NCBI RefSeq assembly: GCF_014322765.1
Contig: NZ_JAASTZ010000002.1
Coordinates: 177,492-241,491, forward strand
Direction: 5' to 3'
DNA: 64,000 nt
DNA from: Listeria immobilis
GTDB taxonomy: Bacteria; Bacillota; Bacilli; Lactobacillales; Listeriaceae
In this document: positions 51,254-59,102 of the stretch, piece after piece
Layout: each line of letters opens with the position of its first letter
Position numbering within the stretch: the first letter of the stretch is position 1
The notes under the pieces: model-generated
The model's input: only the letters and a program-made list of their open reading frames with translations
Database searches by the model: none
Told to the model about the DNA's origin: nothing
Translations under genes and position numbers: made by a program

Positions 51254-52012
51254 ATGAATAAAGTAGTCGTAAAAAATGTAACTTTTGGTGAAGGTGCCCC
51301 GAAAATTTGCGTACCAATGGTCGGTAAGACAATCCCTGCTTTAAAAGAAGAAGCGGAAATGTTAAAAACGATTGATTTAGATGTAGTAGAATGGCGCGTT
51401 GATTTCTTTGAAGGTGTGGAAGATTTAGCTAAAGTGGAAGAGGCTTTAACAGAAATTCGTGTTATTTTACCAGAAACACCAATTCTTTTCACTTTCCGTA
51501 GTGCGAAAGAAGGCGGAGAATTAGCGGTTAGTGATGCATTTTACTTTGAACTAAACAAAATAATCGCTGCTACTAAAAAAGTAGACTTAGTAGATGTTGA
51601 ACTTTTTAATGAAGAAGCAGATGTTGTAAGTCTTATTGAAACAGCACATAAAAACAATGTAAAAGTAGTCATGTCTAATCATGATTTTGATAAAACGCCT
51701 GCGAAAGAAGACATTATTTCGCGTTTAACTCGAATGGAAGCACTCGGAGCAGACCTTCCAAAAATCGCAGTTATGCCAAAATCAGCAGCAGACGTGCTAA
51801 CATTACTTTCTGCTACTAATGAAGTATTCGAAAAATCCAACCAACCAATTATTACTATGTCAATGGCGGGAACTGGTGTGATTAGCCGCCTTGCTGGAGA
51901 AGTATTTGGTTCTGCGATGACCTTTGGAGCTGCGAAAAAAGCATCTGCTCCTGGTCAAATTGATGTCAATGAATTGCGCCATGTGCTAGAGTTATTGCAT
52001 AAACAATTTTAA
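51254..52012 (+). CDS. aroD: Type I 3-dehydroquinate dehydratase
   Basis: A 252-residue TIM-barrel enzyme that dehydrates 3-dehydroquinate to 3-dehydroshikimate through a Schiff base. The catalytic His is in VVMSNHDFDKTP and the Schiff-base Lys in DLPKIAVMPKSAADVL; VVEWRVDFFE and FTFRSAKEGGE complete the pattern. It is the third gene of the LysR-controlled operon. GAGGAG precedes ATG 51254. A terminator follows. Confidence 0.94.
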   Translation: MNKVVVKNVTFGEGAPKICVPMVGKTIPALKEEAEMLKTIDLDVVEWRVDFFEGVEDLAKVEEALTEIRVILPETPILFTFRSAKEGGELAVSDAFYFELNKIIAATKKVDLVDVELFNEEADVVSLIETAHKNNVKVVMSNHDFDKTPAKEDIISRLTRMEALGADLPKIAVMPKSAADVLTLLSATNEVFEKSNQPIITMSMAGTGVISRLAGEVFGSAMTFGAAKKASAPGQIDVNELRHVLELLHKQF

Positions 52013-52028
52013 GAAGTCCGTTTTTCAA

Positions 52029-52071
52029 AACCTTAAAATTAGATTTAACCGTCTAAGTTTAAGGTTTTTTG
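52029..52071 (+). terminator. Terminator of the OYE-aroE-aroD operon
   Basis: AACCTTAAA (52029-52037) pairs with TTTAAGGTT (52058-52066), followed by TTTTG. Confidence 0.8.
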
Positions 52072-52112
52072 TTATAATAAGGAAACAGGAAAATTAAAGG
52101 AGACAGAATTTA

Positions 52113-52706
52113 GTGAAGAAATTACTTTTTTTAGGTGATAGTGTAACAGACGCGGGAAGAGAGTTTCAAGATGGAGCTGATTTAGGGCACGGGTATGTAA
52201 AAATCATTGCAGATCAATTAAGCGGAGAAGACGTTACTGTTTTAAATCGTGGGGTTAGTGCGAACCGTGTAGCAGATTTACACCGTCGAATGGATACCGA
52301 TGCAATTGAGCTTGCACCAGATGTTGTTACAATCCTAATTGGAATAAATGATACTTGGTTTAGTTTTAGTAGATGGGAAGATACGTCGGTTACTGCATTT
52401 AAAGAAGTTTACCGAGTGATTTTAACGCGAATTAAAGCAGAAACAGAGGCGCAAATTGTTTTAATGGAACCATTTGTATTACCTTATCCGGAAGATAGAA
52501 AAGCTTGGCGAGGAGATTTAGATCCAAAAATTGGCGCCGTCCGTGAACTTGCTGCCGAATTTGGAGCAACACTTATTCCACTGGATGGTTTAATGAATGC
52601 ATTAGCTGTTAAACACGGTCCAACATATTTAGCAGAAGACGGTGTGCATCCGACAAAAGCAGGGCATGCAGCAATTGCCTCCATCTGGCTAGAGTTTACA
52701 AAATAA
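52113..52706 (+). CDS. SGNH-hydrolase (GDSL-type esterase)
   Basis: A 197-residue cytoplasmic hydrolase. All four blocks are visible: block I FLGDSVTDAGRE with the nucleophile Ser, block II with Gly in VLNRGVSANRV, block III IGINDTW with Asn, and block V DGVHPTKAGHAAIA with the Asp-x-x-His pair. It is related to acetylxylan/lysophospholipase-type esterases; the natural ester is unknown. GTG 52113 follows AAAGGAGA. Confidence 0.92.
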   Translation: MKKLLFLGDSVTDAGREFQDGADLGHGYVKIIADQLSGEDVTVLNRGVSANRVADLHRRMDTDAIELAPDVVTILIGINDTWFSFSRWEDTSVTAFKEVYRVILTRIKAETEAQIVLMEPFVLPYPEDRKAWRGDLDPKIGAVRELAAEFGATLIPLDGLMNALAVKHGPTYLAEDGVHPTKAGHAAIASIWLEFTK

Positions 52707-52709
52707 GTC

Positions 52710-52870
52710 TTTACAGGGATTTTTATCCATGCTATAGTTGATTCTATGCGATGAGCCTACAAGCAGTGACTTAAGTATCACTGCCCCATTTTCCGCGTTA
52801 TAGCTTTGTGGAAGGCTGCGGAAAATGACGCTATCAAATGCCCCTTAAAGAAATTTAAGGGGCATTTTTT
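52710..52870 (+). promoter_or_regulatory. Structured 5' leader with terminator upstream of the EamA gene (candidate riboswitch)
   Basis: Promoter TTTACA (52710-52715), 17 bp, TATAGT (52733-52738). The leader of about 125 nt forms GCAGTGA/TCACTGC, then CATTTTCCGC/GCGGAAAATG closing a 21-base internal region, then a terminator TGCCCCTTAAA/TTTAAGGGGCA with seven T at about 52839-52869. The EamA ribosome site follows directly. The order (sensor-like stems, terminator, transporter) is that of a transcriptional riboswitch or attenuator. It matches none of the classes I could recall (TPP, SAM, purine, lysine, T-box, fluoride, guanidine, ZTP, preQ1). Confidence 0.65.
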
Positions 52871-52892
52871 TATAAAAAAAGGAGTGTTTGTT

Positions 52893-53846
52893 TTGCAGAA
52901 AGAGAAGGCACAAATTAGACTTTATTTTTTACTAATAGCAGTGATGGCGAGTTGGGGTTTTAATGTTACTATGACAAAAATTTTAGTAAGTTATTTTCCA
53001 ACAGTTACGATGACGTCATTTCGAATTTTCACGGCGGCAATCACGGTTATTTTTATTTTAATAATAACGAAAAAATTAAGATTACCTACCAGACGGGAAT
53101 TTGGTTACATCATTTTAGCGAGTATTTTTAATATCGTACTGCATCATTTCTTTTTATCTAATGGATTAAGAATGACATCAGGTACAAATGCAGGATTGAT
53201 TTTAGGGTCTGCGCCGATTATTGTAGCGCTCTTTTCGGTTATTTTTCTGCGGGAACGAATTGGGATAGCTAGAGCAATTGGATTCTTAGCAGGGGTTTTT
53301 GGCGTGAGTTTGGTTGTTCTTTCAAGTGGAGCTGGGATAAGCGGCATTTCGACAGGCGATATATATGTATTTATCGCGATGGCTTCTCAGGCGTTTAGTT
53401 TTATTATTATTAAAAAGCTTGCAGGATCAATGGACACGGGCTTAATGACTGGATATATGCTTTTTATTGGTTCCATTATGCTATTTGGATTGAGCCGTCT
53501 GATGGAGCCAAATGGCATATCGCAATTAGTAGCAGTTGATTCGTGGAAGCTTTGGTTATTATTCATTGTTTCGGCAGTAGTCGCAACCGCATTTGGGAAC
53601 TTTGTTTATAACTATGCAGTAGGAAAAATTGGTCCATCTCGATCCGCGATATTTATGAACTTTAATCCACTTTTCTCATTAATAGGTGCACTGCTTTTCT
53701 TAGGTGAATCGATTAAAGCACTTCAACTAATTGGTTTTATTTTTATTATTATTGGCGTTTTGCTCGGTTCGGGAGCCTTAATGGATATTATTCTAGAACG
53801 TAAAAAAAGCAAAATTCGTAATCCGGAAAAACTACTAAGTGAATAA
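52893..53846 (+). CDS. EamA-family (DMT superfamily) transporter
   Basis: A 317-residue membrane protein with ten helices in two EamA repeats (about 10-145 and 160-295). Typical motifs are MASWGFNVTMTKILV at the start, GLILGSAPIIVALFSVIFLRERI at the end of repeat one, and FMNFNPLFSLIGALLFLGESI at the end of repeat two. Members export metabolites or drugs; the substrate may be the ligand of the upstream leader. TTG 52893 is set by AAAGGAG nine bases earlier. Confidence 0.92.
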   Translation: MQKEKAQIRLYFLLIAVMASWGFNVTMTKILVSYFPTVTMTSFRIFTAAITVIFILIITKKLRLPTRREFGYIILASIFNIVLHHFFLSNGLRMTSGTNAGLILGSAPIIVALFSVIFLRERIGIARAIGFLAGVFGVSLVVLSSGAGISGISTGDIYVFIAMASQAFSFIIIKKLAGSMDTGLMTGYMLFIGSIMLFGLSRLMEPNGISQLVAVDSWKLWLLFIVSAVVATAFGNFVYNYAVGKIGPSRSAIFMNFNPLFSLIGALLFLGESIKALQLIGFIFIIIGVLLGSGALMDIILERKKSKIRNPEKLLSE

Positions 53847-53922
53847 GTTTGACTTTTACTGACCTTTGTATTATAATTTTGTTAGTTACTTATTAAAAGT
53901 AACATTCGATAGGAGGGATAGC

Positions 53923-54147
53923 ATGAAATTGTTACTAAAAAATATTAATGAATTAGCTGCAAAACAAAAGAATGAAGGACTTACTGATTTCGAAAAAGAA
54001 AGACAAGCTGTCCTTCGCCAAGAATATTTACAAAAAATCAGAGGAACAGTACAAGATAATTTACATCATGTGACAATCATCGACCCACTAGGCGACGATG
54101 TAACCCCTAAAAAATTAAAAGAAATTCAAGCTGAGCTACGAAGCTAA
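53923..54147 (+). CDS. DUF896 family protein (YnzC-like)
   Basis: A 74-residue helical-hairpin protein. The segment INELAAKQKNEGLTDFEKERQAVLRQEYLQKIR followed by VTIIDPLGDDVTP is the DUF896 pattern; B. subtilis YnzC is in the same family. Function is poorly defined. GGAGGG precedes ATG 53923. A strong terminator follows. Confidence 0.9.
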   Translation: MKLLLKNINELAAKQKNEGLTDFEKERQAVLRQEYLQKIRGTVQDNLHHVTIIDPLGDDVTPKKLKEIQAELRS

Positions 54148-54160
54148 TATAAATAAATTT

Positions 54161-54207
54161 AATCCACCTGAAACTAATTCTTAATCTAGTTTCAGGTGGA
54201 TTTTTTT
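54161..54207 (+). terminator. Terminator of the DUF896 gene
   Basis: A 16-bp perfect stem AATCCACCTGAAACTA with its complement (54187-54202), followed by TTTTT. Confidence 0.92.
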
Positions 54208-54320
54208 GTTACTTGAACCTTACTTATAAATAAAAAATAAATCTCTAACTAAAGTAATCAAAACTAACGTAATAAACTTACATTATAAGCGATTAACTGT
54301 TGGTGGAACCTTTTAGCTAG

Positions 54321-54349
54321 TAGACATTGTTTGGTCATTTCTATATAAT
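54321..54349 (+). promoter_or_regulatory. SigA promoter of the prs paralogue
   Basis: TAGACA (54321-54326), 17 bp, TATAAT (54344-54349), about 33 bases before the start codon. Confidence 0.7.
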
Positions 54350-54388
54350 AAAAAGGAGAAGAAATTAGTACGGCGGAAGGGGATTGTA

Positions 54389-55324
54389 ATGGCAGGCAAA
54401 ATGAAACTTTTCTCTGTAACGAGTGAGAGACCACTTGCAACAAAAATAGCAGAGTATCTAGATATACCTTTATGTGAGGTGGAGCTTCAGAAATTCAGTG
54501 ATGGAGAAGTGAAGATTAATATTGAGGAGAGTATTCGCGGGACTAATGCATATGTAGTACAATCGATGAATGCTAATGTCAATGAACGTATAATGGAGCT
54601 TTTAATTATGGTTGACGCTTTAAAAAGAGCTTCCGTTCATTCTATCAATATAATCATGCCTTATTATGGCTATGCTCGCCAGGATAGAAAAGCACGTTCA
54701 AGAGAACCAATAACTGCCAAATTAATGGCAAACTTAATCCAACGTGCTGGTGCAGATCGTTTAATTACAGTTGATTTGCATGCCGCGCAAATTCAAGGCT
54801 TTTTCAATATTCCAATTGACCATCTTTCGGCAGTTCCGCTTATTGGTGATTATTTAATTGAAAAATACGGAGAAAAAGAAATCGTAGTTGTCGCGCCAGA
54901 CCATAGTGGTGTTGTTCGTGCACGCCGAATTGCAGATCGGTTAGATGCACCAATCGCTATTTTAAATCGTAAACCAAGACCACACGAAGACCAAATCATG
55001 AGTGTCATTGGAGATGTCAAAGGTAAAGTTGCAATTGTTGTCGATGATATTATTGATACTGGCGTTCGCGCAACAACTTCAGCTGATATTCTACTAGAAA
55101 AGGGTGCTACAGAAGTAATTGCTTGTGCAACCCATTCAGTTATGGCTGGAGATGCAACAGAACGTTTACAAAACTCAAAAATCAAAGAAGTTATCACATC
55201 CGACTCCATCGACCTTCCAGAAGATAAACAATTTGAAAAACTAACCACCATCTCAATCTCTCGCATTCTTGGTCGAGCAATTGAAGGTGTTCAAGAAAAC
55301 CGCTCATTACATCCATTGTTTTAA
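54389..55324 (+). CDS. prs: Ribose-phosphate pyrophosphokinase (PRPP synthetase), second copy
   Basis: A 311-residue enzyme making PRPP from ribose 5-phosphate and ATP. Motifs: [39 protein letters not shown] (flexible ATP loop), [32 protein letters not shown] and the PRPP loop [12 protein letters not shown]. The Listeria genome is known to carry another prs near glmU, so this is likely the paralogue; that copy is outside the window. The reason for duplication is not visible. AAGGGGA precedes ATG 54389. Confidence 0.92.
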   Translation: MAGKMKLFSVTSERPLATKIAEYLDIPLCEVELQKFSDGEVKINIEESIRGTNAYVVQSMNANVNERIMELLIMVDALKRASVHSINIIMPYYGYARQDRKARSREPITAKLMANLIQRAGADRLITVDLHAAQIQGFFNIPIDHLSAVPLIGDYLIEKYGEKEIVVVAPDHSGVVRARRIADRLDAPIAILNRKPRPHEDQIMSVIGDVKGKVAIVVDDIIDTGVRATTSADILLEKGATEVIACATHSVMAGDATERLQNSKIKEVITSDSIDLPEDKQFEKLTTISISRILGRAIEGVQENRSLHPLF

Positions 55325-55334
55325 AATATCATTT

Positions 55335-55368
55335 AAAGTAGAGACACAGTGGCGTCTCTACTTTTTTT
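55335..55368 (+). terminator. Terminator of prs
   Basis: AAAGTAGAGAC pairs with GTCTCTACTTT, followed by TTTTT. The CRISPR leader begins just after it. Confidence 0.9.
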
Positions 55369-55380
55369 GCACACGAAAAT

Positions 55381-55568
55381 CTGTCGACCGCTAGTAGTGC
55401 AAAAAACACGCTAGGTCGACAGAAATTTGTAATTACCTGCAGGAGAACGATTGAGACATTTTTACAGGCAATAAAGCATAGCAAACACCCTGATTCTTCC
55501 CAAAAATAAAGCCGGTCGACAAAAAGGGACTGTTGAGGTAAGATGGGAGTAAGAGGAAAATGGAGCGG
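55381..55568 (+). promoter_or_regulatory. CRISPR leader of the long array
   Basis: The AT-rich 188-bp leader begins with a hairpin CTGTCGACC (55381-55389)/GGTCGACAG (55414-55422), has a third box GGTCGACA at 55514-55521, and a 20-bp block starting TGAGGTAAGATGGG just before the first repeat. The hairpin, box and block recur at the same distances before the second array at 62676. Confidence 0.8.
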
Positions 55569-56313
55569 ATTTTAATTACTTATTGTGAAATGTAAATACA
55601 AAAATAAGGTGATTGTTGGGCTCGATTTTGGCAATCGTTTTAATTACTTATTGTGAAATGTAAATTCTTTCACGCTAAATTTAACCGAGGAAGTGTTCAA
55701 GTTTTAATTACTTATTGTGAAATGTGAATATATTTTTTCATGTTTTATATTTGGATATTTTTTAGTTTTAATTACTTATTGTGAAATGTAAATAAGGGAT
55801 ACACTGGTCAATTTAAACAAGAAGGTATTAGTTTTAATTACTTATTGTGAAATGCGAATTTCGGATTATGGCATACCTCTTGACGCGCCCGTTTCGTTTT
55901 AATTACTTATTGTGAAATGTAAATACATTTTACTAATATAACAATTCTTCTTTTTTCTCTTGTTTTAATTACTTATTGTGAAATGTAAATTAAAGCGAAT
56001 AGCTTAAGTACTATACCTACACAAATGTTTTAATTACTTATTGTGAAATGTAAATGGCGTTGAAAAATCGGAGTCGAATTTTACATATACAAGTTTTAAT
56101 TACTTATTGTGAAATGTAAATATACAAGATGGAAAATACATACAATCAATCAAAGAGTTTTAATTACTTATTATGAAATGTAAATGTAGTAAGCAGTATA
56201 TGAATATATTGGGTATCCTTTGTTTTAATCACTTATTATGAAAGTAAATGCAGGTTACACGATTGATACCACACCCCCGTAAAGCGTTTTAATTACTCAC
56301 TATGAAATATAAT
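55569..56313 (+). CRISPR. rliB: Orphan CRISPR array, 12 repeats and 11 spacers (RliB type)
   Basis: A 29-nt repeat, GTTTTAATTACTTATTGTGA then AATGTAAAT, starts at 55569, 55637, 55701, 55765, 55831, 55896, 55962, 56027, 56093, 56157, 56222 and 56286. Spacers are 39, 35, 35, 37, 36, 37, 36, 37, 35, 36 and 36 nt and unrelated to each other. Repeats 10-12 decay (11 and 12 are 28 nt), which places the leader on the left and transcription on the plus strand. No cas gene is in the window. In L. monocytogenes the array downstream of prs is, from memory, the RliB RNA, processed by PNPase without Cas proteins and short (five repeats in EGD-e). The repeat is of Listeria type I-B. Confidence 0.97.
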
Positions 56314-56459
56314 CTGTTTAGCTCCATAACGTAGCTGTAGCGCACATTCTTAGTTAGCCTAGCTTCGATAAAGAAGTAAAAATTAGAAATAAAAGTTTTA
56401 AACTGTTTTTCCCGACTTAATGACATAAAACAATAAAAAGACAAAAAGGGGAATATATT

Positions 56460-57044
56460 ATGAAAAAAACATTATTTTTTTTACTTTTGCTATTATTTTT
56501 ACTAGCTGGTTGCGCGGCGCAGGACGAAGAATTGTCCAAAGATACAGAAATTTATAAGGGGAATGTTATAAATGCTGATTATAAAGTGCCTCAAAACTTG
56601 ACGGAACTTGTATCTGCCAGTGAAGATATTGTGCAGATGAAATTAGTCCGAAATAAAAAGAGCGGCGAAGAAAACAATACAATAAGTGAAGTAGAAATAA
56701 TTAAAAGTTACAAAGGTACATATAAAACAGGAAATAAAATTGATATTTCAGAGCCTTGGTTTTTAGTTGCCGGCAAATACCAAGCTGTTGAAAACTATAT
56801 TGCCCTTGAAAAAGATTTAATCTATATTTTATTTTTAAATGGCGGACACGACCAGAGTGAAATAAATTATATTTCTAGCATGGGTTATGGTAAATTTTGC
56901 GAAAATCTGCAAGAAAAAACAGCAATTATGCAAGATTTTTCGACTGTCGAAGAAATTCAACCATATGACTTTATTTCCAATTTAGATGAGGAAGTCTTAA
57001 AATATCAAGAAATAAAGCAAGAAGTGTTGAAAACGTATAATTAA
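56460..57044 (+). CDS. Lipoprotein of unknown function
   Basis: A 194-residue secreted lipoprotein. The signal peptide MKKTLFFLLLLLFLLAGC ends in an LAGC lipobox, with Cys18 as the lipid attachment site. The mature part is beta-rich with VPQNLTELVSASEDIVQMKL and SEVEIIKSYKGTYKTGNKIDIS segments, suggesting one small domain. No family was recognised. It lies directly after the CRISPR array and upstream of the amidotransferase. AAGGGGAAT precedes ATG 56460. Confidence 0.88.
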   Translation: MKKTLFFLLLLLFLLAGCAAQDEELSKDTEIYKGNVINADYKVPQNLTELVSASEDIVQMKLVRNKKSGEENNTISEVEIIKSYKGTYKTGNKIDISEPWFLVAGKYQAVENYIALEKDLIYILFLNGGHDQSEINYISSMGYGKFCENLQEKTAIMQDFSTVEEIQPYDFISNLDEEVLKYQEIKQEVLKTYN

Positions 57045-57123
57045 GCTCAAAATAACTTTTAAAACTAGTTGCGAAAATCCGTTTTTTCTATCATAATAGG
57101 AAAAAATAATAGGAGATGATGCT

Positions 57124-57810
57124 TTGATTATTGACGTTTTACAACATGTGCCACACGAAGGACCGGGTCTTATTGCGAAATGGGCGAATGAAAATCGACA
57201 TCAATTAAGAATTCATTGTTTATTTAACGAAAAAATGCAATTGCCAACTGATTCGGAGTTTTTAATTGTACTTGGTGGACCGATGGGAGTGAACGATTCT
57301 GCTGAATTTCCATGGTTGATAGAGGAACGTAATTTAATAAAGCAGCTCATTGACCAAGGAAAAGCCGTTTTTGGTGTTTGCTTAGGAGCGCAACAAATTG
57401 CAGCAACACTAGGTAGTTATATTTCTATTAATGATGAAAAAGAAGTTGGCTTCCTTCCTGTGAACAGAACCTCAATGGCATTACCTTTTTTTCCAGAACA
57501 ATTAAATGTTTTTCATTGGCATCAAGAAACTTTTTCCTTACCAAAGGGAGCTAAACGCTTATTTAATAGTGAAGGTTGTGCGAATCAAGGCTTTTTATAT
57601 GGTAAAAATGTTTTAGGATTGCAATTTCATTTTGAAATGGAAAAAGCGGGAATTGAGACGATTTTGCAAGTGGATAAGGATTTTATTACTCCTGGAAAAT
57701 TCGTTCAAAGTATTGAGGAAATGTGTGAAAGAGATGTCCCAGAAGATAATCAACGAATGTTAGAAGCGATTTTAGATCACTTAGTAGCGGGGAAAGAAAC
57801 TGGGGAATAA
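57124..57810 (+). CDS. Class I glutamine amidotransferase-like protein
   Basis: A 228-residue protein with the GATase1 fold. The nucleophile elbow FGVCLGAQQIAA holds the Cys, and LQFHFEMEK supplies the His and Glu of the triad. It resembles stand-alone GMP-synthase-like amidotransferases such as YfeJ; the acceptor is unknown. TTG 57124 follows AGGAGA. A long hairpin terminator follows. Confidence 0.9.
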   Translation: MIIDVLQHVPHEGPGLIAKWANENRHQLRIHCLFNEKMQLPTDSEFLIVLGGPMGVNDSAEFPWLIEERNLIKQLIDQGKAVFGVCLGAQQIAATLGSYISINDEKEVGFLPVNRTSMALPFFPEQLNVFHWHQETFSLPKGAKRLFNSEGCANQGFLYGKNVLGLQFHFEMEKAGIETILQVDKDFITPGKFVQSIEEMCERDVPEDNQRMLEAILDHLVAGKETGE

Positions 57811-57832
57811 GTACAAATTAGCCACAATAAAA

Positions 57833-57899
57833 AAGCAAGCATCTGTTCTATAGAGCCATTTTCAAAAAATGGGCGAGACGAGATGTTTGCTTATTTTTC
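57833..57899. terminator. Long-stem terminator
   Basis: AAGCAAGCATCT (57833-57844) pairs with AGATGTTTGCTT (57881-57892) around an inner CCATTTT/AAAATGG hairpin, followed by ATTTTT. It lies between convergent genes. Confidence 0.78.
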
Positions 57900-57918
57900 G
57901 TTTTAGAGACACATTTAT

Positions 57919-58278
57919 TTAATACCCTGTTTCCACAGAAGCGTTAACAATATACATTAAATCATTTTTATCCTCTTTATCTTCTAAGAAAATTCCGCTC
58001 GTTGTTACCATTCCACCTGGCATTGTTTCGATTGTAACCGTACCATAAGGAATAATTGTGCGAATCGCTTCTTCATTTAGCTTGTCAGCATCACAAGGTA
58101 ACGCGAGTTTGATATTTACTACCATATTTTCTAAATTATTTTCAGGAAGCTGGCTACGTATTCCAGGCATAGAATTAGTGAAAATCGCATTTCTAACTGC
58201 TCGTTCAGCTGCTTTCGTAATATTTTGACCATGAACATCTACTCCAAAACCAGTTTGGATAAATAATAGTTTTTCCAA
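57919..58278 (-). CDS. Lin0512 family protein
   Basis: A 119-residue soluble protein matching the Lin0512 family named after L. innocua: MEKLLFIQTGFGVDVHGQNITKAAERAVRNAIFTNSMPGI and the later TIIPYGTVTIETMPGGMVTTSG. Function is unknown; the fold is ferredoxin-like by pattern. It begins seven bases after the MarR stop codon on the same strand, so the regulator and this gene form an operon, with MarR likely autoregulating both. Confidence 0.9.
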   Translation of the reverse strand: MEKLLFIQTGFGVDVHGQNITKAAERAVRNAIFTNSMPGIRSQLPENNLENMVVNIKLALPCDADKLNEEAIRTIIPYGTVTIETMPGGMVTTSGIFLEDKEDKNDLMYIVNASVETGY

Positions 58279-58284
58279 CTTGAC

Positions 58285-58743
58285 TCACTCCTTAAAATCT
58301 TTAATTAGTGCCGCACCAGGTCGGTTTTTGGCATAACCTTCCATTACTTTAGTGAACTGACTTCCTTCTAAATCAGAAGACTCTGCAAAAATTTGTGCCA
58401 TTTGTTTACGTTGTGCTGCTCCAAGCTCGTTTTCTAAGTCCTTACCAGCTGTTGTTAAAAAAATACATCGTTGTCTTTTATCGCGTGTTCCTTGTTCAAT
58501 GGTAAGTAATTGGCGCTCTTTTAGTTCAGCAAGAGGTTGATGTAGAGCTTGTTTGGATATTTCTAGAAACGTCAAAAGCTCATTAATAGTGAGACCAGGT
58601 AATCTTGCAGTGAAAAACAAAATGCGGTGATGCAGTCTTTTCAGTGAATGCTTGGCAATAATCAAATCTGCGGTTTCAGTGAAAGCTTTATAGCCAAAAT
58701 AAAATAAAGCGATTTGTTGATTCATGCTTTGTTCATTGTTCAT
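58285..58743 (-). CDS. MarR-family transcriptional regulator
   Basis: A 152-residue winged-helix regulator. The HTH lies at about 55-95 (LPGLTINELLTFLEISKQALHQPLAELKERQLL), followed by the wing EQGTRDKRQRCIFLT. ATG 58743 is chosen because GGGGTATT precedes it; upstream in-frame starts have no site. It is divergent from the LRR surface-protein gene and leads the operon with Lin0512. Confidence 0.9.
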   Translation of the reverse strand: MNNEQSMNQQIALFYFGYKAFTETADLIIAKHSLKRLHHRILFFTARLPGLTINELLTFLEISKQALHQPLAELKERQLLTIEQGTRDKRQRCIFLTTAGKDLENELGAAQRKQMAQIFAESSDLEGSQFTKVMEGYAKNRPGAALIKDFKE

Positions 58744-59102
58744 AAATAATACCCCTTTTTCTATCAATATCCATAGTATAGCATAAATAAGGGTTGGTAA
58801 TAACTGCAAAAGCGATCCTTTTTTAGTAATCTAGCTTAATAATTATTGAGCAAAACTACCAGTAAAAAAGTGGAAAAACCAATATTTGTGTCTAATTTGT
58901 TACATAGTTAGAATATTCGTTCAATTTTAAAAAAGACATGATAGCGCTTTACCCCTTTTTGTTGAGCCATTTCAATAATTGTAGATTGAATAATTAGAAT
59001 GTTCGATTAAAAAAGAATTACTTTTTCTTCCTTGAACGTATTGTTAGTTATTTTTAACGACGGTATACTTTGGATAATAAATTGACCTATGAGGAGATAA
59101 TT
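58744..59102. promoter_or_regulatory. Divergent regulatory region with SigA promoter for the LRR protein
   Basis: About 360 bases without a gene. Near its right end TTGTTA (59041-59046), 17 bp, TATACT (59064-59069) is a good SigA promoter. GTTA...CGGTAT in the same place could also read as a weak SigB site. No MarR operator could be fixed. Confidence 0.65.

Noticed and set aside
52710..52870. T-box leader
   Set aside because: The conserved T-box GGTGG-ACCGCG bulge and AG-bulge are absent, and the gene downstream is not an aminoacyl-tRNA or amino-acid gene by sequence.
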